Origin: JBCCGI01 sp039029355
GTDB taxonomy: Bacteria; Planctomycetota; UBA1135; GCA-002686595
Length of the DNA: 13,046 nt
NCBI GenBank assembly: GCA_039029355.1
Contig: JBCCGI010000150.1
Coordinates: 1 to 13,046, forward strand
Reading direction: 5' to 3'
A program made the position numbers and the translations under genes. Below, one piece after another: positions 10,996 through 13,046 of the stretch. The notes under the pieces are model-generated. The model was not told where the DNA came from and made no database searches. It saw nothing but the letters and a program-made list of their open reading frames with translations. Position 1 is the stretch's first letter. Every line of letters begins with the position of its first letter.

Positions 10996-13046
10996 CGCGC
11001 GCGGAAGGGTACCCGGCACCAGGGCGAGCGCGCGGCCTCGAGGCCGCCCGGGTGGAGCAGGCGCACGCGCACGAAGGCGTCGCCGCCGCTGCGCCCGGCG
11101 GCTGCGAGGCGGGGGAGGATGTGTTGGTCGACCACGGCCCCCCACGCATAGCTCGAGCGCGGCGCCACGGCCAGCCGCGGCTCGAAGTGAACGCGCTCGG
11201 GAACCAAGGTGAGCGCCGCGCCGCCGAAGCCGCCGGGGGCGTCCGAGCCGCCCTCGGTCGCCCACCCGCCCTCCGCGTCGAGCGCCCAGGGGCGCCGGCG
11301 CGCCCGCAGCGGCCCGGGCGGCCCGAGCTCGAAGTCCGCGCACAGCGGCAGCCGCTCGGCGGGGGGGCGCAGGACGAGCTCGACGCGCGCACGGGTGGCG
11401 CAGCGCGCGGCGTCCGTCCCCGGCGGTAGGCGGAGCTCAAGACGCGGCGGACCACCCGCGAGGTCGAGCGCCTCGCCCGCGGCCAGCTCGACCCGCGGCA
11501 GCCGGCACAGCAGCCGCGCCTCGCGCGGCGGGCGTCCGCGCAGCCGCAGTCGGAGCAGCGGCTCGAAGCCGAGGGCGAGCTCCGGCGCCAGCGCGAAGGT
11601 CACGACGCGCTGATCGTCGCCCGCGGGCAGCCGCGCCACGGACGTCGCCCCCGTCGCCCCCGTCGCATAGTGGGGCGTGACCTCGACACACTCCTCCGGT
11701 CCGGGGGCGAAGCGCAGCTCGAAGATGCGCGCCGCGGTACCTGGGAGCGGCGCGCCGAAGGACACGTCCCAGCCCAAGGGCCTGCCGTCCGGGGCGCTCG
11801 CGCGCGACACCTGCCCCTTCACCTCCGCGCGCGCGAGCTCGCCGGGGCTCGCCAGACCGCGCGCGGTCGGCGTCCAGCGGCGCAGCGCAAGCTCGCGGCG
11901 GCGCGCCGCTCCCGCCGCGGCGGGCGGCGTGAACGAGCGCTCGTCGGGACCGAAGACGCACGCGTCCAGCGCGATCAGCTCGCCGGCGGCGAGGAGCGCG
12001 CCGAGCTCGCCGCGGTCCGGCACCCCGCGCACGCGCAGCGGGGGCCCGAAGCGGAAGGGCGGCGCGAGCCCGGCGTCGAGCGCGACCGGCGTCCACAGGA
12101 GCGTCGAGCCCTGGCCGTCGGTCCCGCGCACGACCAGCACGGTCAGCGCACGCGACGGCCGCTCGGGGTCGCTTGCGGCGTCCTCGGCGTGCGCACGCGC
12201 CGCCTCGGCCAGCGCCGCGCGCCCGGCGCGGAGCACGCGCGCCGAGGCGTGCTCGACCCGCGCGACGTGCACCGTCCCATCGGCGGCGACGACCAGCGCC
12301 AGCCCCAGCGCGACCCGCCCGAAGCGCCGCGCCAGGAGCGGCTCCAAACCCGCCGCGACCGCCGCGAAGAGCGGCAGCAGCGCGGGGTAGAGGTGGCGCG
12401 ACTGGTAGTTGGTGCCGGCGCCCGGAAAGAGCGCCGCGGCCGGCAGCGCGAGCACCAGCGCCAGCCCGAGCAGCAGCGCCACCCGCCGCCGGGCGCCGCC
12501 GAGCAGGCCGGCCGCCAGCGGCAGCGCGAACGCGAGCACGGCCCAGGGCGCTCCGCCCGGCAGGAGCGCGGCCGCCGGCGCGAGGTCGCGCAGCTCCGCC
12601 GCGCGCTCGAGCGGCATCAGCGCCTGGACGAAGACCCCGCCCGCGCTGCGCGCGAGCTCGCCCGCCGGGGGCAGCGCATCACGCGCGACACCGTAGGAGA
12701 GCCCAAGGCTGCCGACGAAGAGCCACCGCAGCCCGAGCGCCAGGGCGCACAGCCCGGCCGCCCCCAGGGCCGCCGCGCGCACCGCTCCGGGGGCGACCGC
12801 CTCGGGGCGCGCGCGCCGTGCGCCGGCCAGGGCGACGACCACCGCCGGCGCCACGAGCAGGCCGGTCGCCTTCGCGAGCACCGCCGCCGCGAGCAGCAGC
12901 AGCCCGGCGACGGGACGGCCCGCGAGGTAGGCGCACAGCGCGCCCGCGCCGGCGGCGGCGACGAGGAGGTCGCCGCCCGCCGCGGGCCAGTGCACCGCCT
13001 GCAGCCCGCCGGCCGAGAGCGCGAACAGCAGGCCCGCGGCCAACCC
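10992..13046 (-). CDS. Large polytopic membrane protein with C-terminal soluble domain, GT-C-like (paralog A), 5' end outside window
   Basis: The last 683 or so residues are in the window; the frame is open at the right edge. By comparison with paralog B, about 130 N-terminal residues are missing, including the first external loop that would hold the catalytic acidic pair. The visible part begins in a membrane helix (LLFALSAGGLQAVHWPAAGG) and continues with some seven or more hydrophobic segments. It then has a soluble, beta-rich, proline- and arginine-rich tail of about 400 residues ending in VDQHILPRL and LHPGGLEAARSPW, shared with paralog B at 4732-7071. The sequence NYQSRHLYPALLP is similar in position to the RYVLPLFP-type element of GT-C proteins. 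The stop TGA overlaps the next gene's ATG (ATGA). The sugar-transfer role is inference from fold and context, and I do not recognise the tail domain. Confidence 0.82.
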   Translation of the reverse strand, partial: GLAAGLLFALSAGGLQAVHWPAAGGDLLVAAAGAGALCAYLAGRPVAGLLLLAAAVLAKATGLLVAPAVVVALAGARRARPEAVAPGAVRAAALGAAGLCALALGLRWLFVGSLGLSYGVARDALPPAGELARSAGGVFVQALMPLERAAELRDLAPAAALLPGGAPWAVLAFALPLAAGLLGGARRRVALLLGLALVLALPAAALFPGAGTNYQSRHLYPALLPLFAAVAAGLEPLLARRFGRVALGLALVVAADGTVHVARVEHASARVLRAGRAALAEAARAHAEDAASDPERPSRALTVLVVRGTDGQGSTLLWTPVALDAGLAPPFRFGPPLRVRGVPDRGELGALLAAGELIALDACVFGPDERSFTPPAAAGAARRRELALRRWTPTARGLASPGELARAEVKGQVSRASAPDGRPLGWDVSFGAPLPGTAARIFELRFAPGPEECVEVTPHYATGATGATSVARLPAGDDQRVVTFALAPELALGFEPLLRLRLRGRPPREARLLCRLPRVELAAGEALDLAGGPPRLELRLPPGTDAARCATRARVELVLRPPAERLPLCADFELGPPGPLRARRRPWALDAEGGWATEGGSDAPGGFGGAALTLVPERVHFEPRLAVAPRSSYAWGAVVDQHILPRLAAAGRSGGDAFVRVRLLHPGGLEAARSPWCRVPFRAR

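Noticed and set aside
8770..11151. 793-codon open frame on the plus strand opposite the PMT-like gene.
   Set aside because: Same antisense effect: arginine- and glutamine-rich low-complexity translation spanning three well-supported minus-strand genes.

Overview
The window comes from a GC-rich bacterial chromosome, and every gene I can support lies on the minus strand. No ribosomal or housekeeping protein marker is present, so the taxon is uncertain. The mix of a FGE-sulfatase-fold receptor, long GT-C membrane enzymes with unusual soluble tails and very high third-position GC suggests Planctomycetota or a similar large-genome environmental lineage. That placement is inference only.

The window has two contrasting blocks separated by a tRNA-Asn(GTT) gene at 4135-4210. 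The left block (1 to about 4130) is accessory in character. It holds a decayed IS3-family (IS407-like) insertion sequence whose far end lies beyond base 1. The IS has an intact orfA, a textbook A AAA AAG slippery site, and an orfB broken by three single-base indels and a nonsense codon. Next to it is a 793-residue gene whose product has the order TIR domain, coiled coil, one membrane helix, Ig-like region, and C-terminal FGE-sulfatase/C-type-lectin-fold domain. The last 35 or so residues of this protein look like the variable region of a diversity-generating retroelement (DGR) target. The conserved scaffold (RGGS, RSA, GFR) is interrupted by 14 codons of the form NNC at the places where DGR templates usually carry AAC, and an adenine-free 3' block follows. 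No template repeat or reverse transcriptase is in the window, so if a DGR acts on the gene it acts from elsewhere.

The right block (4246-13046) has much higher third-position GC and looks like a cell-envelope glycosylation operon. In transcription order (right to left) it encodes: a large membrane protein cut by the window edge; a PMT/GT39-like GT-C glycosyltransferase with a helical-repeat tail; a DPM1-like GT2 glycosyltransferase; a SAM methyltransferase with an N-terminal zinc-ribbon-like cysteine set; and a second large membrane protein paralogous to the first. All four junctions overlap (4, 37, 4 and 4 bp), which implies translational coupling. A plausible but unproven scheme is that the GT2 enzyme makes a polyprenyl-phosphate sugar, the multi-spanning GT-C-like proteins use it outside the membrane, and the methyltransferase modifies the sugar or its carrier. 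A small four-helix membrane protein of unknown role follows, 75 bp downstream.

The most interesting items are the transmembrane TIR receptor with a probable hypervariable lectin-fold tip, and the paralogous pair of membrane proteins with an unrecognised C-terminal domain that bracket the glycosylation genes.
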